Positions 8,890-19,155 of a stretch of DNA of 64,000 bases are shown one piece after another. How positions within the stretch are numbered: position 1 is the first letter of the stretch; the number at the start of each line of letters is the position of its first letter. This DNA is from Neisseria bergeri. GTDB taxonomy: Bacteria > Pseudomonadota > Gammaproteobacteria > Burkholderiales > Neisseriaceae. The notes below the pieces were generated by a model. The model was given only the letters and a program-made list of their open reading frames with translations, searched no databases and had not been told where the DNA came from. The translations under genes were made by a program, and so were the position numbers. The stretch covers positions 372,001-436,000 of the forward strand of contig POWY01000001.1 in NCBI GenBank assembly GCA_003044455.1. Reading direction: 5' to 3'.

Positions 8890-10272
8890 TTACAGAGGCC
8901 AGCTTAAATTTGGATTGCTTTCGATGACGGCTTTGAACCGGTTTTGAATCCGCTCGATGGCTGCTTGCGTATCCGCCTCAAAACGCAATACTAAAATCGG
9001 CGTGGTATTGGAAGCGCGCATCAGTCCGAAGCCGTCGGGAAATTCAACGCGCAAGCCGTCGATGGTGATGATTTCGGTCGCACCTTCAAACTTGGCATTG
9101 GCAGCCAGCTCTTCAATCACTTTGTGGCCGTTGCTGCCTTCAGGCAGGTCGATGTTGAGTTCCGGAGTGGAAATACTTTGCGGCAGGCTGTTCAACACTT
9201 CGGACGGATTATCGGAGGCGGACAGGATTTCCAAGAGGCGTGCGCCGGCATACAGGCCGTCGTCGAAGCCGAACCAGCGTTCTTTGAAGAAGATGTGTCC
9301 GCTCATTTCGCCGGCAACCAGCGCGCTGGTTTTTTTCATAGCGGATTTGATGAAGCTGTGGCCGGTTTTTTCCATCACAGGTTCGCCGCCGTGTTCTTTA
9401 ATCCACGGGGCAAGCAGACGGGTGGATTTGACGTCGAAAATCACTTTCGCGCCGGGGTTGCGGCTTAACACGTCTTTGGCGAACAGCATCAGTTGGCGGT
9501 CGGGATAAATAATGTTGCCGTCTTTGGTGACCACGCCCAAACGGTCGGCATCGCCGTCAAACGCCAGGCCGATTTCGGCATCGCCGTTTTTCAGCGCGGC
9601 AATCAAATCTTGCAGGTTTTTCGGTTTGGAAGGATCAGGGTGGTGATTAGGGAAATTGCCGTCCACTTCGCAGAAGAGTTCGGTCACTTCGTTGCCCAAA
9701 CCTTTATAGAGTTTGCCTGCGAATGCGCCACCTACGCCGTTGCCTGCGTCGATGGCGATGTTCATCGGGCGTTTGAGTTTGATGTGGCCGACGATGTGGT
9801 TGTGGTATTCGTCAGAGATGTCTTTTTCGGTTACGTTGCCTTGTTTGTCGGCGGCAACAAAACCGTCTTTTTCAATAATGGCTAAAAGTTCTTGAATGAC
9901 TTCGCCTGCGAGCGTGTCGCCGCCGAGCATCATTTTGAAACCGTTGTAATCAGGCGGATTGTGGCTGCCGGTAATCATCACGCCGCTGCCGCCGCATTCG
10001 TTGACGGCGGCAAAATAGAGCATGGGCGTGGCAATCATGCCGACATTGAGGACATCGATGCCGCTGTCGGTCAGACCGCGTTGGATGTGTGTCATCAGTT
10101 CGGGGCCGCTCAAGCGTCCGTCGCGTCCGAGAGCGATGCGGGTGATGCCTTTTTCGGCGGCTTTGGCGGCGATGGCTTTGCCGATGAGATAAGCGGCATC
10201 GTCGGTCAGGGTTTTGCCGACGATGCCCCGGATGTCGTAGGCTTTGAAGATGTCGCGGGCAATATTTGCCAT
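8890..10272 (-). CDS. pgm: Phosphomannomutase/phosphoglucomutase
   Basis: 460 residues of the alpha-D-phosphohexomutase family. The phosphoserine loop is TGSHNPPDYNGFK, the metal loop is FDGDADRLGVV, and the sugar-binding loop is GEMSGHIFF. It starts MANIARDIFKAYDIRG, as in AlgC-type enzymes. These interconvert hexose 1- and 6-phosphates; in Neisseria, Pgm is needed for full-length lipooligosaccharide. It is transcribed alone, convergent with the ABC operon. Confidence 0.93.
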   Translation of the reverse strand: MANIARDIFKAYDIRGIVGKTLTDDAAYLIGKAIAAKAAEKGITRIALGRDGRLSGPELMTHIQRGLTDSGIDVLNVGMIATPMLYFAAVNECGGSGVMITGSHNPPDYNGFKMMLGGDTLAGEVIQELLAIIEKDGFVAADKQGNVTEKDISDEYHNHIVGHIKLKRPMNIAIDAGNGVGGAFAGKLYKGLGNEVTELFCEVDGNFPNHHPDPSKPKNLQDLIAALKNGDAEIGLAFDGDADRLGVVTKDGNIIYPDRQLMLFAKDVLSRNPGAKVIFDVKSTRLLAPWIKEHGGEPVMEKTGHSFIKSAMKKTSALVAGEMSGHIFFKERWFGFDDGLYAGARLLEILSASDNPSEVLNSLPQSISTPELNIDLPEGSNGHKVIEELAANAKFEGATEIITIDGLRVEFPDGFGLMRASNTTPILVLRFEADTQAAIERIQNRFKAVIESNPNLSWPL

Positions 10273-10392
10273 AGGGGTTTTCTCGTTTCGGTTTCAGGAA
10301 AGGAGGCTATTTTAACACGTTGCAACATTGTCCGAAGGTCTGCGGGAGGTGTTCAGACGGCATATGTGCTTGGATTTTATGCCGCCTGAAAC

Positions 10393-10422
10393 AAAAAAAG
10401 CAGCCTTTTATGCAGGCTGCTT
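10393..10422 (-). terminator. Rho-independent terminator after ppiB
   Basis: AAGCAGCC and GGCTGCTT form an 8-bp stem over an 8-base loop, followed on the minus strand by seven T residues. It begins 14 bases past the ppiB stop. A single DUS lies further on at about 10350. Confidence 0.85.
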
Positions 10423-10435
10423 CCGAATTATCGGT

Positions 10436-10945
10436 TTATACGGCTTCGGCTTTGATAATGATGACAGGTTCGGTCGGAACATCATCATGGTAGCCGTGGC
10501 GTTTGGTGGATACGCCTTCGATGGCGTCGACAGCGTCAAAACCGTCGACTACCTTGCCGAATACGGCATAACCCCAGTCTTGTACGACGGTTCTGCCGTA
10601 CATTTCTTTGGAGCGTTGGTTGAGGAAGGCATTGTCGGCAGTGTTGATGAAGAATTGCGCACTGGCGGAATGGGGGTCAGAAGTGCGTGCCATGGCGATG
10701 GTGTATTTATCGTTGGGCAGGCCGTTGGACGCTTCGTTTTGAATCGGATCGCGCGTTTCTTTTTCGTTCATGTTTTCATCCATGCCGCCGCCTTGAATCA
10801 TGAAGCCTTTGATGACGCGGTGGAAGATTACGCCGTCGTAGAAGCCATCTTTGACGTATTGTTCAAAGTTTTTGGCGGTAACGGGGGCTTTGTCGAAATC
10901 GAGTTCGATTTTGATGTCGCCTTTGTTGGTGTGCAGGATAATCAT
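10436..10945 (-). CDS. ppiB: Peptidyl-prolyl cis-trans isomerase B (cyclophilin)
   Basis: 169 residues from the ATG at 10945. The cyclophilin core [14 protein letters not shown], with catalytic Arg/Phe, and [11 protein letters not shown] are present. There is no signal peptide, so it is the cytoplasmic type. A longer in-frame start at 11032 would read through a DUS and is not used. It catalyses proline isomerization in folding proteins. Confidence 0.93.
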   Translation of the reverse strand: MIILHTNKGDIKIELDFDKAPVTAKNFEQYVKDGFYDGVIFHRVIKGFMIQGGGMDENMNEKETRDPIQNEASNGLPNDKYTIAMARTSDPHSASAQFFINTADNAFLNQRSKEMYGRTVVQDWGYAVFGKVVDGFDAVDAIEGVSTKRHGYHDDVPTEPVIIIKAEAV

Positions 10946-11000
10946 GGGTTTCCTTTCGTTGAAAATCACAGGCAAAATTGGGAGGCTTGAGGAAAATCCA

Positions 11001-11032
11001 ATGCCGTCTGAACGGATTATGTCAGACGGCAT
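11001..11032. terminator. Imperfect inverted DUS pair between DASS transporter and ppiB
   Basis: DUS at 11001-11012 and an inverse copy with a changed first base (GTCAGACGGCAT) at 11021-11032. It lies just after the stop of the transporter gene on the minus strand. Confidence 0.6.
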
Positions 11033-11050
11033 CGTTTTAGGGAATCGGAT

Positions 11051-12466
11051 TTACATCAGGAAGAAGTATGCCCACAGCGAAACCAGCGCGATACAGAGGA
11101 TGTTCAGCAGTATGCCGACGTTCATCATTTCGCGTTGCCTGATTAAGCCCGTGCCGAACACAATCGCGTTGGGCGGCGTGGCAACCGGCAGCATGAAGGC
11201 ACAAGATGCGCCGACACCGATGACGAATACCAAGACTTGTTCGGGCAGACCCATTTGCGCGGCGATGCTGGCGAAAATAGGCACAAGCAGGGCGGCAGAA
11301 GCCGTGTTACTGGTGAACTCGGTCAGGAAGATGATGAAGGCGGCAACCACGAAAATCACCAGCAATGCGGGAGAATGGGAGAACGTGGAAGCAACTTGCT
11401 GACCCAGTGCTTCAGATGCGCCGGAAGATTGCAGCAGCGCACTCAGGCTGATACCGCCGCCGAAGAGCATCAATACGCCCCAGTCGGTGTTGCGGGCGAC
11501 TTCCTTCCATTGCGCCACGCCGAAGACAACGACGGCAACGGCGGCAATCAGGGCGATAACGGTATCGGGGTTGGAAATACCGAATGCGGCTTTGATTTTG
11601 GCACTGAATACCCAAGAGACGGCAGCGGCAAGGAAAATCAGCAATGCGATAACGCGGTGCAAAGTCCACGGAATCGATTCGGCTTTAACTTCCACGCGCT
11701 CGTTCAAATTAGGTTTGAGGATGACGTACAGGGAGAACAGCATCAGCGGCAGAATCAACAGCATCATGGGCAGACCGAGTTTCATCCAGCTGACGAAATC
11801 GAGATTCAGGGCTTTGGCGGCAATCATGTTCGGCGGCGAACCGACGACTGTTCCCAAGCCGCCGATACTGGCGCAATAGGCAATGCCGAGCAAAACGAAG
11901 ACATAGGTTTTGCGTTCTTTTTCCTGGTCGAGGTGGCTCATCATACCCATTGCCAAAGGCAGCATCATCGCGGCGGTGGCGGTGTTGCTGATCCACATGG
12001 ACAGAAAGGCGGTAACGAGGAACAACATCAAAACCGCCGCTTTCATATTGCCGCGCGACAGGCGCAGCAGGCTGACGGCGATTTTGCGGTCGAGACGCTG
12101 CATATGCAGGGCGGTGGCGAGTGCGAAACCGCCGAAGAAGATGTAAATCGTCGGGTCGGCGAAACCTGCCATTGCCTTTTTGATGTCCATGTCGGGGAAA
12201 CCGAGTACGACGGCGAGAATCGGCACCATCAGTGCGGTTACGGTAATGTGGACGGCTTCGGTGAACCAAAGTGCGGCAACGAAAATCAGCAGCGCGATGC
12301 CTTTGTTGGCATCGGGGGCGTAGGGCAGGATGTGGTAAATGCCGAAACAGGCGACGGCGGAAATAATGGTGGTCAGCAGCCCCTTAAAGTCGGTAATCGG
12401 CTTTTGCGCACTGAGCAGCTCGACGTTTTCGGGATGCTGGGTTTTGTCCTTTGCATGCAGGTTCAT
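11051..12466 (-). CDS. DASS-family anion/sodium symporter
   Basis: 471 residues with about 11-13 hydrophobic segments. The paired SNT motifs of the divalent anion:Na+ symporter family are visible: WISNTATAAMMLPLAMGMM and TEFTSNTASAALLVPIFASIA. Such proteins import dicarboxylates, citrate or sulfate; the substrate cannot be told from sequence. The start ATG at 12466 has an AAAGGAG site. It is monocistronic. Confidence 0.88.
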   Translation of the reverse strand: MNLHAKDKTQHPENVELLSAQKPITDFKGLLTTIISAVACFGIYHILPYAPDANKGIALLIFVAALWFTEAVHITVTALMVPILAVVLGFPDMDIKKAMAGFADPTIYIFFGGFALATALHMQRLDRKIAVSLLRLSRGNMKAAVLMLFLVTAFLSMWISNTATAAMMLPLAMGMMSHLDQEKERKTYVFVLLGIAYCASIGGLGTVVGSPPNMIAAKALNLDFVSWMKLGLPMMLLILPLMLFSLYVILKPNLNERVEVKAESIPWTLHRVIALLIFLAAAVSWVFSAKIKAAFGISNPDTVIALIAAVAVVVFGVAQWKEVARNTDWGVLMLFGGGISLSALLQSSGASEALGQQVASTFSHSPALLVIFVVAAFIIFLTEFTSNTASAALLVPIFASIAAQMGLPEQVLVFVIGVGASCAFMLPVATPPNAIVFGTGLIRQREMMNVGILLNILCIALVSLWAYFFLM

Positions 12467-12695
12467 GAATGCTCCTTTAAGGTAACAAAATCGGTTTTTC
12501 TTTTGTGTTGTGCAATTCGAAACGGTTTGCGGAACCGCCGGTTCTGCAACTGGTTCGAGTATATTTGTAATCCGATGTAGTGTAAATATATTGTAAACGA
12601 TTTGTCGGTTTTGCTTATGAGATGGGATTGATATGTAAGGAGAAAAACAGGATGCATCAGGGGGGATTCATCCTGTTTGGGAGAAATAAACCGAT

Positions 12696-13055
12696 TCAGT
12701 CCGGGCGGCAGGCGGCGCGGGCGGCAAAGAGTGCGAGAACCGTACCCGCCATATCGGCAAGGACATCGCCCAAACTGCCGGTTCGCGTTGCGGTAAACCA
12801 TGCCTGCGCGCATTCGCTGACTACGGCGAAACAGAAGGCGAACGCAATCAGGCTGCGGTAGGGGATGGGGCGGCTTTCGGTTCTGAATGCTTTGGTCAGA
12901 AGCCAGATTTGTGCGAAAAACAGGGCGAGGTGTGCGGCTTTGTCGAAATGCGGAAACGGCGGCGGCGCAGTTTCGGCGGGTCTGAGCAGCGCATAGATGC
13001 CGCCGGCAAACCACAATGCGGAAAGCAGGGCAAAGCGGTTGCGCGGCAGCTTCAT
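12696..13055 (-). CDS. VanZ-like small membrane protein
   Basis: 119 residues from the ATG at 13055 (GAGG site). It has four hydrophobic helices and the VanZ-family ending ECAQAWFTATRTGSLGDVLADMAG. Longer frames upstream overlap the preceding gene and are rejected. The start overlaps the stop of the next gene upstream (13052-13258) by four bases, so the two are translationally coupled. Cellular role is unknown. The 12467-12695 gap upstream of the DASS gene shows nothing beyond AT-rich sequence. Confidence 0.75.
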   Translation of the reverse strand: MKLPRNRFALLSALWFAGGIYALLRPAETAPPPFPHFDKAAHLALFFAQIWLLTKAFRTESRPIPYRSLIAFAFCFAVVSECAQAWFTATRTGSLGDVLADMAGTVLALFAARAACRPD

Positions 13056-13258
13056 GCTGCCTCCTCGTCCAGCCACGTTTGGCAGATTTTGGACAGGCGC
13101 AGGAATTTGCCGCCGCGTGCGGCAAGTATGTCGTGCCATTGTGCCACTTCTTCGGCGGACGGTGCGTCGTCGATGCTGCATTCGTACAGCAGGAAATCGA
13201 GGGTTTCTTCGATGACAGGGACGGATTCGGTTTGGATAAGCTGCTTGAGTTCGGTCAT
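13052..13258 (-). CDS. Small conserved acidic protein, function unknown
   Basis: 68 residues (MTELKQLIQTESVPVIEETL, ending WLDEEAA), with no membrane segment and no motif I recognise. It lies in an operon-like position downstream of pth and overlaps the vanZ-like start by ATGA. It has two cysteines and is probably helical. I infer it is real from its coding pattern, coupling and tight spacing. Confidence 0.65.
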   Translation of the reverse strand: MTELKQLIQTESVPVIEETLDFLLYECSIDDAPSAEEVAQWHDILAARGGKFLRLSKICQTWLDEEAA

Positions 13259-13285
13259 GACTGTTCGGATATGGAAATCGGGGAA

Positions 13286-13314
13286 ATGCCGTCTGAAAGG
13301 GCTTCAGACGGCAT
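13286..13314. terminator. Inverted DUS pair after pth
   Basis: DUS 13286-13297 and inverse 13303-13314, directly after the pth stop on the minus strand. Confidence 0.7.
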
Positions 13315-13318
13315 CGGG

Positions 13319-13897
13319 TCATTTGCTGTGCAGGAAGCGAGTTGCTTCTTCCCATTTTCCGGCAAGGATGCCGGGTATGGCTTGCAGGGATTTGGCGATG
13401 GCATCGTCAATCTGTTGGCGGTGTTCCGCACTGGGTTTGTTCAGGACATAGCCGACGACGAGGTTGCGGTCGCCCGGGTGGCCGATGCCGAGGCGCAGGC
13501 GGTAATAGTCTGCCGTGCCGAGTTTTGCCTGAATGTCTTTCAAGCCGTTGTGTCCGCCGTTGCCGCCGCCGAGTTTGAATTTGATCCGTCCGCAAGGAAT
13601 GTCGAGTTCGTCGTGGACGACGAGGATTTCTTCGGGTTTGATTTTATAAAACTGCGCAAGGGCGGCAACTGCCTGTCCGGAACGGTTCATGAACGTGGTC
13701 GGCTTGAGCAGCCAGACATCGCCGTCGGGCAGGGTGGCACGGGCGACTTCGCCGAAGAATTTTTTTTCTTCTTTAAACGAAGCCTTCCACTTCCACGCCA
13801 GTTCGTCGAGGAACCAAAAGCCTGCATTGTGGCGGGTCTGTTCGTATTCTTTGCCCGGGTTGCCCAAGCCGACAACCATTTTGATTGTGTTTGACAT
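13319..13897 (-). CDS. pth: Peptidyl-tRNA hydrolase
   Basis: 192 residues. [19 protein letters not shown] carries the catalytic His and Asn; later blocks are [15 protein letters not shown] and [25 protein letters not shown]. It releases tRNA from peptidyl-tRNAs that drop off ribosomes. An eight-A tract on the coding strand (EEKKFF) is noted but not evidence of phase variation. Confidence 0.95.
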   Translation of the reverse strand: MSNTIKMVVGLGNPGKEYEQTRHNAGFWFLDELAWKWKASFKEEKKFFGEVARATLPDGDVWLLKPTTFMNRSGQAVAALAQFYKIKPEEILVVHDELDIPCGRIKFKLGGGNGGHNGLKDIQAKLGTADYYRLRLGIGHPGDRNLVVGYVLNKPSAEHRQQIDDAIAKSLQAIPGILAGKWEEATRFLHSK

Positions 13898-13920
13898 GAT
13901 ATTTTCCGTGTTTCTGTCGA

Positions 13921-13947
13921 ATGCCGTCTGAAGGCTTCAGACGGCAT
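13921..13947. terminator. Inverted DUS pair between rnfH and pth
   Basis: DUS 13921-13932 and inverse 13936-13947, immediately beyond the rnfH stop. Confidence 0.7.
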
Positions 13948-13949
13948 GG

Positions 13950-14228
13950 TTATTCTTCTTGATTTTGAACGCGTTTGCGGCGCGCTTCTTTGGGGTCGAT
14001 CAACAGCGGGCGGTACACTTCGATGCGGTCGCCGTCGCGCAGCGGCGTATCGTCTTTGACGGCTTTGCCGAAAATGCCCAAAGGCGCGGAATGCAGGTTT
14101 AAATCTTCAAATATGCCGTCCAAACCGCTTTGCAGTGCGGCGGCGCGGACGGTTGTTCCCTCGGCAAGCTGCATCGTTTTCAAAACCTGCCGGTCGGGCA
14201 GACCGTACACAATCTCAATTTCAAGCAT
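13950..14228 (-). CDS. rnfH: RnfH family protein (RatB)
   Basis: 92 residues of the ubiquitin-fold RnfH/UPF0125 family: [13 protein letters not shown] at the start, then [24 protein letters not shown]. The start overlaps the ratA stop by eight bases, the usual ratA-rnfH pairing. Molecular role is unsettled; despite the name it is not clearly tied to the Rnf complex. Confidence 0.88.
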   Translation of the reverse strand: MLEIEIVYGLPDRQVLKTMQLAEGTTVRAAALQSGLDGIFEDLNLHSAPLGIFGKAVKDDTPLRDGDRIEVYRPLLIDPKEARRKRVQNQEE

Positions 14229-14664
14229 AACGGCGATCCGCCTCTTTAACGAACGCCTCGACCAGCGTGGCGGAAAGGTGGTTGAAGACGGGGGAAATTA
14301 AGGCAGACAAAACGGCATTGGAAAAATCGTATTCAAGCTTGAATTCGATTTTGCACATATCGTCGCCCAAATCGATGAATTTCCACGTTCCACGCAAGGT
14401 TTTGAACGGGCCTTCGAGCAGTTCCATACGGATTTCCCTGCCGGGGATGTTGCGGTTGTGCGTGGCGAATGATTGGCGAACGTGCATATAGTCCATAAAC
14501 AGCCGCGCCTTCAGTTCGTTGCCGTTGCGCCCGATGACCTCGGTTTTGCTGTACCACGGTAGAAAGTTCGGGTAATCCTCAACCTTGTCGACCAGCTCGA
14601 ACATTTTGTCCGCGCTGTGCAGCACCAAGATGTTTTTTTCAACTTTTTTCACGGGCATCACCAA
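14221..14664 (-). CDS. ratA: RatA / coenzyme-Q-binding START-domain protein
   Basis: 147 residues (a Met two codons later is an alternative start). The sequence [17 protein letters not shown] and the C-terminal [20 protein letters not shown] are typical of the Coq10/RatA family. Related proteins bind ubiquinone (Coq10); E. coli RatA has been reported to block 70S assembly. The toxin label should not be taken as proven here. Co-transcribed with rnfH. Confidence 0.87.
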   Translation of the reverse strand: MVMPVKKVEKNILVLHSADKMFELVDKVEDYPNFLPWYSKTEVIGRNGNELKARLFMDYMHVRQSFATHNRNIPGREIRMELLEGPFKTLRGTWKFIDLGDDMCKIEFKLEYDFSNAVLSALISPVFNHLSATLVEAFVKEADRRYA

Positions 14665-14791
14665 TGCGGTCGTGTATTCGAAGGGCGGTATTATAGCGGT
14701 TTAATTTTAAACCGGTACAGCCTTGCCCCGTTCTGATTTCAATTTAAACCGCCATATCGCAGATTCGCAAAAACCGATACGGCTTTGGCGT

Positions 14792-14825
14792 TTCAGACGG
14801 CATTGAGCGGAAAATGCCGTCTGAA
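14792..14825. repeat. Inverted DUS pair, outward order
   Basis: Inverse DUS 14792-14803 then DUS 14814-14825, in the gap between ratA and ftsH. It could form a 12-bp stem; it follows the ftsH terminator on the minus strand. Confidence 0.7.
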
Positions 14826-14835
14826 AACGGGATGG

Positions 14836-14863
14836 GAAAACGGCAGCTTGCGGGCTGCCGTTT
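14836..14863 (-). terminator. Rho-independent terminator after ftsH
   Basis: AACGGCAGC and GCTGCCGTT form a perfect 9-bp stem with a 6-base loop, followed on the minus strand by TTTT. It starts about 11 bases past the ftsH stop. Confidence 0.8.
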
Positions 14864-14873
14864 GTTCGGGAAG

Positions 14874-16841
14874 TTAAGCCTTGTTTTCAGGCTGCTGCTC
14901 GGACTCTGTCGAAGCGGTGTCTGCCGGGGCGGGTGCTTCGGTTTCTTCCCGAGCCGGAGCGTGCGGCGCGTTATCTTCCGCCGCGTCCGCATTCTCGCGC
15001 AGGTTGTGGCTGTAATCCTTGGGCGGGCTGGGTTGTTTGCCCGCCATAATTTCCAATACCTGATCGCGGTCGATGGTTTCCCATTCCATCAGGGCTTTGC
15101 ACATCGTTTCCATCTTGTCGCGGTTTTCATCGAGGATTTTGTAGGCAACCTGATACTGCTCGTCCAAAATCCGGCGGATTTCCGCATCGATGTCCTGCTG
15201 GGTTTTCTCGGAAATGTTTTGCGAACGGGTTACGCTGCGTCCCAAGAACACTTCGCCTTCGTTTTCCGCATAAACCATCACGCCCATTTTGTCGCTCATG
15301 CCGTAGCGCGTTACCATCTCGCGCGCCATTTGGGTTGCGCGTTCAAAGTCGTTTGATGCGCCGGTGGAGATGCGTCCGACGAAGATGTCTTCGGCAATCC
15401 GTCCGCCGAACAGGATGGAGAGCTGGCTCAACATCTGGTCTTTATACATACTGATGCGGTCGCGTTCGGGAAGCTGCCAAGTCAGGCCCAGTGCGCGTCC
15501 GCGCGGCATGATGGTTACTTTGTGGACGGGGTCGGTAAAGGGCAGGCTTTCGGCAACAATCGCGTGTCCGGACTCGTGATACGCCGTCGCACGTTTTTCG
15601 TCTTCGTGCATCACCATACTGCGGCGTTCCGGACCCATATAGATTTTGTCTTTGGCATCTTCAAAATCGCTCTGATCGACTTTGACTTTGTTGCGGCGGC
15701 CGGCAAACAGGGCGGCTTCGTTGACCAAGTTCGCCAAATCCGCGCCGGAAAAACCCGGCGTGCCGCGCGCGAGGGACATCAAATCTACGGATTCGTCCAA
15801 AGGCACTTTTTGGGCATGGACTTTCAAAATCTGTTCGCGCCCGCGGATATCGGGTAAGGGGACGACCACTTGGCGGTCGAAGCGGCCGGGGCGTTGCAGT
15901 GCCGGATCGAGTACGTCGGGACGGTTGGTTGCCGCAATCACAATCACAGTCTGATTGCTTTCAAAACCATCCATTTCAACCAACAATTGGTTTAATGTTT
16001 GCTCGCGCTCGTCGTTGCCGCCGCCCAAACCTGCGCCGCGTTGGCGGCCTACCGCGTCGATCTCGTCGATAAAGATGATGCAGGGGGCGTTTTTCTTCGC
16101 CTGCTCGAACATATCGCGGACGCGGCTCGCGCCGACACCGACGAACATTTCGACAAAGTCGGAACCGGAAATGCTGAAGAACGGCACGCCGGCTTCACCT
16201 GCAATCGCTTTCGCCAAGAGTGTTTTACCGGTTCCCGGGCTGCCCGCCAGCAGGATGCCGCGCGGCACGCGGCCGCCAAGGCTTTGATAGCGGTTCGGCG
16301 CTTTGAGGTAATCGACGATTTCCTGCACTTCTTCTTTGGCTTCGTCGCAGCCGGCGACATCGGCAAAGGTCACTTTATTGGCATCTTTGTCCAGCAGGCG
16401 GGCGCGGCTTTTGCCGAAGGAGAATGCGCCGCCTTTTCCGCCGCCGCCCGTCTGCATACGCATAAAGTAGAACCATGCGCCAATCAGCAGCAGGACGGGC
16501 AGCAGGCTGTAAAACAGGGCAGTCAGCGCGCTCGGTTTTTCTTCCGGCGTTACTTTTACGCGGACGTTTTTGTCTAAAAGCGTTTTGATTAGGTTGTCGT
16601 CCAAAGGCGCGTTGGTAAAGAAGGTGCTTTTGTCGGTGCGCTCGCCTTTAATCAGGTAACCGCTGACGACGGATCCTTCGATGTTGACGCCGGATACTTC
16701 GCCGTTGTTGACCTGTTGGATGAACTGAGAATATTCGATTTGTCCGTTGTCTTCTTTTTTACCGTCTAAAGCGTTGAACGCAGCCATCAGGCCGATACCC
16801 AAGGCGACCCAGACAAGGATTGATTTAAAGGTGTTCCCCAC
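14874..16841 (-). CDS. ftsH: ATP-dependent zinc metalloprotease FtsH
   Basis: 655 residues. Two N-terminal membrane helices bracket a periplasmic domain; then an AAA module (Walker A GSPGTGKT, Walker [15 protein letters not shown] region) and the M41 protease with HESGH zinc site. The C-terminal tail is rich in Glu, Ala and Pro. It degrades membrane and regulatory proteins. It lies 63 bases after rlmE, the classic rlmE-ftsH operon. Confidence 0.96.
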   Translation of the reverse strand: MGNTFKSILVWVALGIGLMAAFNALDGKKEDNGQIEYSQFIQQVNNGEVSGVNIEGSVVSGYLIKGERTDKSTFFTNAPLDDNLIKTLLDKNVRVKVTPEEKPSALTALFYSLLPVLLLIGAWFYFMRMQTGGGGKGGAFSFGKSRARLLDKDANKVTFADVAGCDEAKEEVQEIVDYLKAPNRYQSLGGRVPRGILLAGSPGTGKTLLAKAIAGEAGVPFFSISGSDFVEMFVGVGASRVRDMFEQAKKNAPCIIFIDEIDAVGRQRGAGLGGGNDEREQTLNQLLVEMDGFESNQTVIVIAATNRPDVLDPALQRPGRFDRQVVVPLPDIRGREQILKVHAQKVPLDESVDLMSLARGTPGFSGADLANLVNEAALFAGRRNKVKVDQSDFEDAKDKIYMGPERRSMVMHEDEKRATAYHESGHAIVAESLPFTDPVHKVTIMPRGRALGLTWQLPERDRISMYKDQMLSQLSILFGGRIAEDIFVGRISTGASNDFERATQMAREMVTRYGMSDKMGVMVYAENEGEVFLGRSVTRSQNISEKTQQDIDAEIRRILDEQYQVAYKILDENRDKMETMCKALMEWETIDRDQVLEIMAGKQPSPPKDYSHNLRENADAAEDNAPHAPAREETEAPAPADTASTESEQQPENKA

Positions 16842-16904
16842 TTAGCAAGGCTCCATAATTGAGGTGTAAAACGGAAATGATTGTAAAGCACGCCGTCTGT
16901 ATTG

Positions 16905-17525
16905 TCAGCGTTTATTTTTGCCCAATAAATAAATCTCACTGGAGCGATTGCGCGAGGCTTCGGGTTTACGTGTCTGCACCGTGCCGAAAATTTCGCGCAT
17001 GGCTGCCATGTATTCCTGATAGCCTGCACCCTGAAAGACTTTGACCAGAAAGCTGCCTCCGGTTTTCAGGTGTTGCGAGGCGAAGTCCAAAGCCAGTTCG
17101 CACAGATAAAAGCTGCGTGCCTGGTCGGTTACGGCATTGCCCGACATATTGGGCGCCATATCGCAGATTACAAGGTCGAGCGGGCGGTTGTCCAACAAGG
17201 TTTCGAATTGTGCCAGTACGTCGTTCTCGCGGAAGTCGCCCTGAATGAAGGACACGCCCCCTATGGCTTCCATAGGCAGGATGTCCAAGGCGAAAACTGC
17301 TCCGGAAGTACCCGTCAGCTTGGCGGCAACCTGCGACCAGCTTCCTGGCGCGCTGCCCAAGTCGGCAAGTACCGTGCCGGGTTTGATTAATTTGTCTTTT
17401 TCGTTGATTTCCAAAAGTTTGTATGCGGCACGGGCGCGGTAGCCGTCTTTTTGCGCCATATGGACGTAATGATCGTTGACGTGTTCGTACAGCCACGCTT
17501 TTGAGGATTTGGAACGTACAGCCAT
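16905..17525 (-). CDS. rlmE: 23S rRNA 2'-O-methyltransferase RlmE (FtsJ/RrmJ)
   Basis: 206 residues. The start MAVRSKSSKAWLYEHVNDHYV and the SAM site LADLGSAPGSWSQV, with the K-D-K-E tetrad regions (DMAPNMSG, LVKVFQG), identify the enzyme that methylates U2552 of 23S rRNA. First gene of the operon with ftsH; divergent from yhbY. Confidence 0.95.
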   Translation of the reverse strand: MAVRSKSSKAWLYEHVNDHYVHMAQKDGYRARAAYKLLEINEKDKLIKPGTVLADLGSAPGSWSQVAAKLTGTSGAVFALDILPMEAIGGVSFIQGDFRENDVLAQFETLLDNRPLDLVICDMAPNMSGNAVTDQARSFYLCELALDFASQHLKTGGSFLVKVFQGAGYQEYMAAMREIFGTVQTRKPEASRNRSSEIYLLGKNKR

Positions 17526-17570
17526 AGTGGTTCGCGGGTCGGAATGGAAACCGCGTATTGTACGTTAATT

Positions 17571-17600
17571 TTGCCGTTGCCGTGCCAAATCGCGTACAAT
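17571..17600 (+). promoter_or_regulatory. Candidate promoter for yhbY
   Basis: TTGCCG (17571-17576), an 18-base spacer, then TACAAT (17595-17600), about 34 bases before the yhbY start. A minus-strand TACAAT at 17557-17562 could belong to the divergent rlmE promoter. Confidence 0.45.
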
Positions 17601-17634
17601 GCCGCATTATTCTTTTTATTCAAGCAGTAGGAAA

Positions 17635-17919
17635 ATGACGGATACCAAATTGAACACCAAAGAAATTTTGGAACTGAAAGCGCGCGCGCACCATCTCCAT
17701 CCTGTTGTGATGGTCGGTCAGCAGGGTCTGACGGACGCGGTCATCAAGGAAACCGATGCGGCACTGACGGCGCATGAGCTGATTAAAGTGCGCGTATTCG
17801 GCGACGACCGTGCCGAACGTATCGAAATCTGCAATGCCTTGTGTGAGGCGGTTGACGCGCAACTGGTTCAGCATATCGGAAAACTTTTGGTATTGTGGCG
17901 TAAGAATATCGAAGCCTGA
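17635..17919 (+). CDS. yhbY: YhbY-type CRM-domain RNA-binding protein
   Basis: 94 residues from the ATG at 17635 (AGGAAA site). A single CRM domain: LKARAHHLHPVVMVGQQGLT with the G-Q-G loop, ending GKLLVLWRKNIEA. YhbY proteins associate with pre-50S ribosomes. Placement opposite rlmE-ftsH matches many Gammaproteobacteria and Betaproteobacteria. Confidence 0.92.
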   Translation: MTDTKLNTKEILELKARAHHLHPVVMVGQQGLTDAVIKETDAALTAHELIKVRVFGDDRAERIEICNALCEAVDAQLVQHIGKLLVLWRKNIEA

Positions 17920-18063
17920 TTTTGGAAGGGGTTTGTTCTTTAACGGGCGGGACGCTGTCCTCCGGCGCGGCATTCCGGCGTGCCGAAACCCTTTCCGGTG
18001 AAAACGGATTTTGATTACTGCCCGATGCCGTCTGCAAGTTGCGGCGGCTTTCGTATGATTTGA

Positions 18064-19092
<1,029 letters not shown>

Positions 19093-19113
19093 TTTTTAGT
19101 CGGTTTGATTGAA

Positions 19114-19145
19114 ATGCCGTCTGAAACCATGGTTTCAGGCGGCAT
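19114..19145. terminator. DUS hairpin with one mutated arm, between hemB and PLP enzyme gene
   Basis: DUS 19114-19125 and inverse copy TTCAGGCGGCAT (one base changed) 19134-19145, extended by the pairs AAACC/GGTTT. It lies between convergent genes. Confidence 0.7.
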
Positions 19146-19155
19146 TTTGCGTGGA

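Noticed and set aside
11237-12580. Long open frame (447 codons) on the plus strand
   Set aside because: It lies antisense to the DASS transporter, is rich in His, Gln and Asn as shadows of high-GC genes are, and has no family pattern. The minus-strand gene is clear.
12463-13125. 220-codon minus-strand frame overlapping the vanZ-like gene
   Set aside because: The Arg/Pro-rich composition is that of a shifted frame; the VanZ motif is in the other frame.
13760-13767. Eight-base homopolymer in pth as a phase-variation tract
   Set aside because: Short, in an essential housekeeping gene, and A8 is common; not a plausible switch.
14221-14664. RatA-RnfH as a toxin-antitoxin pair
   Set aside because: The family is a conserved lipid/quinone-binding START domain with a ubiquitin-like partner. 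Nothing here shows a toxin and antidote arrangement, so only the family name is used.
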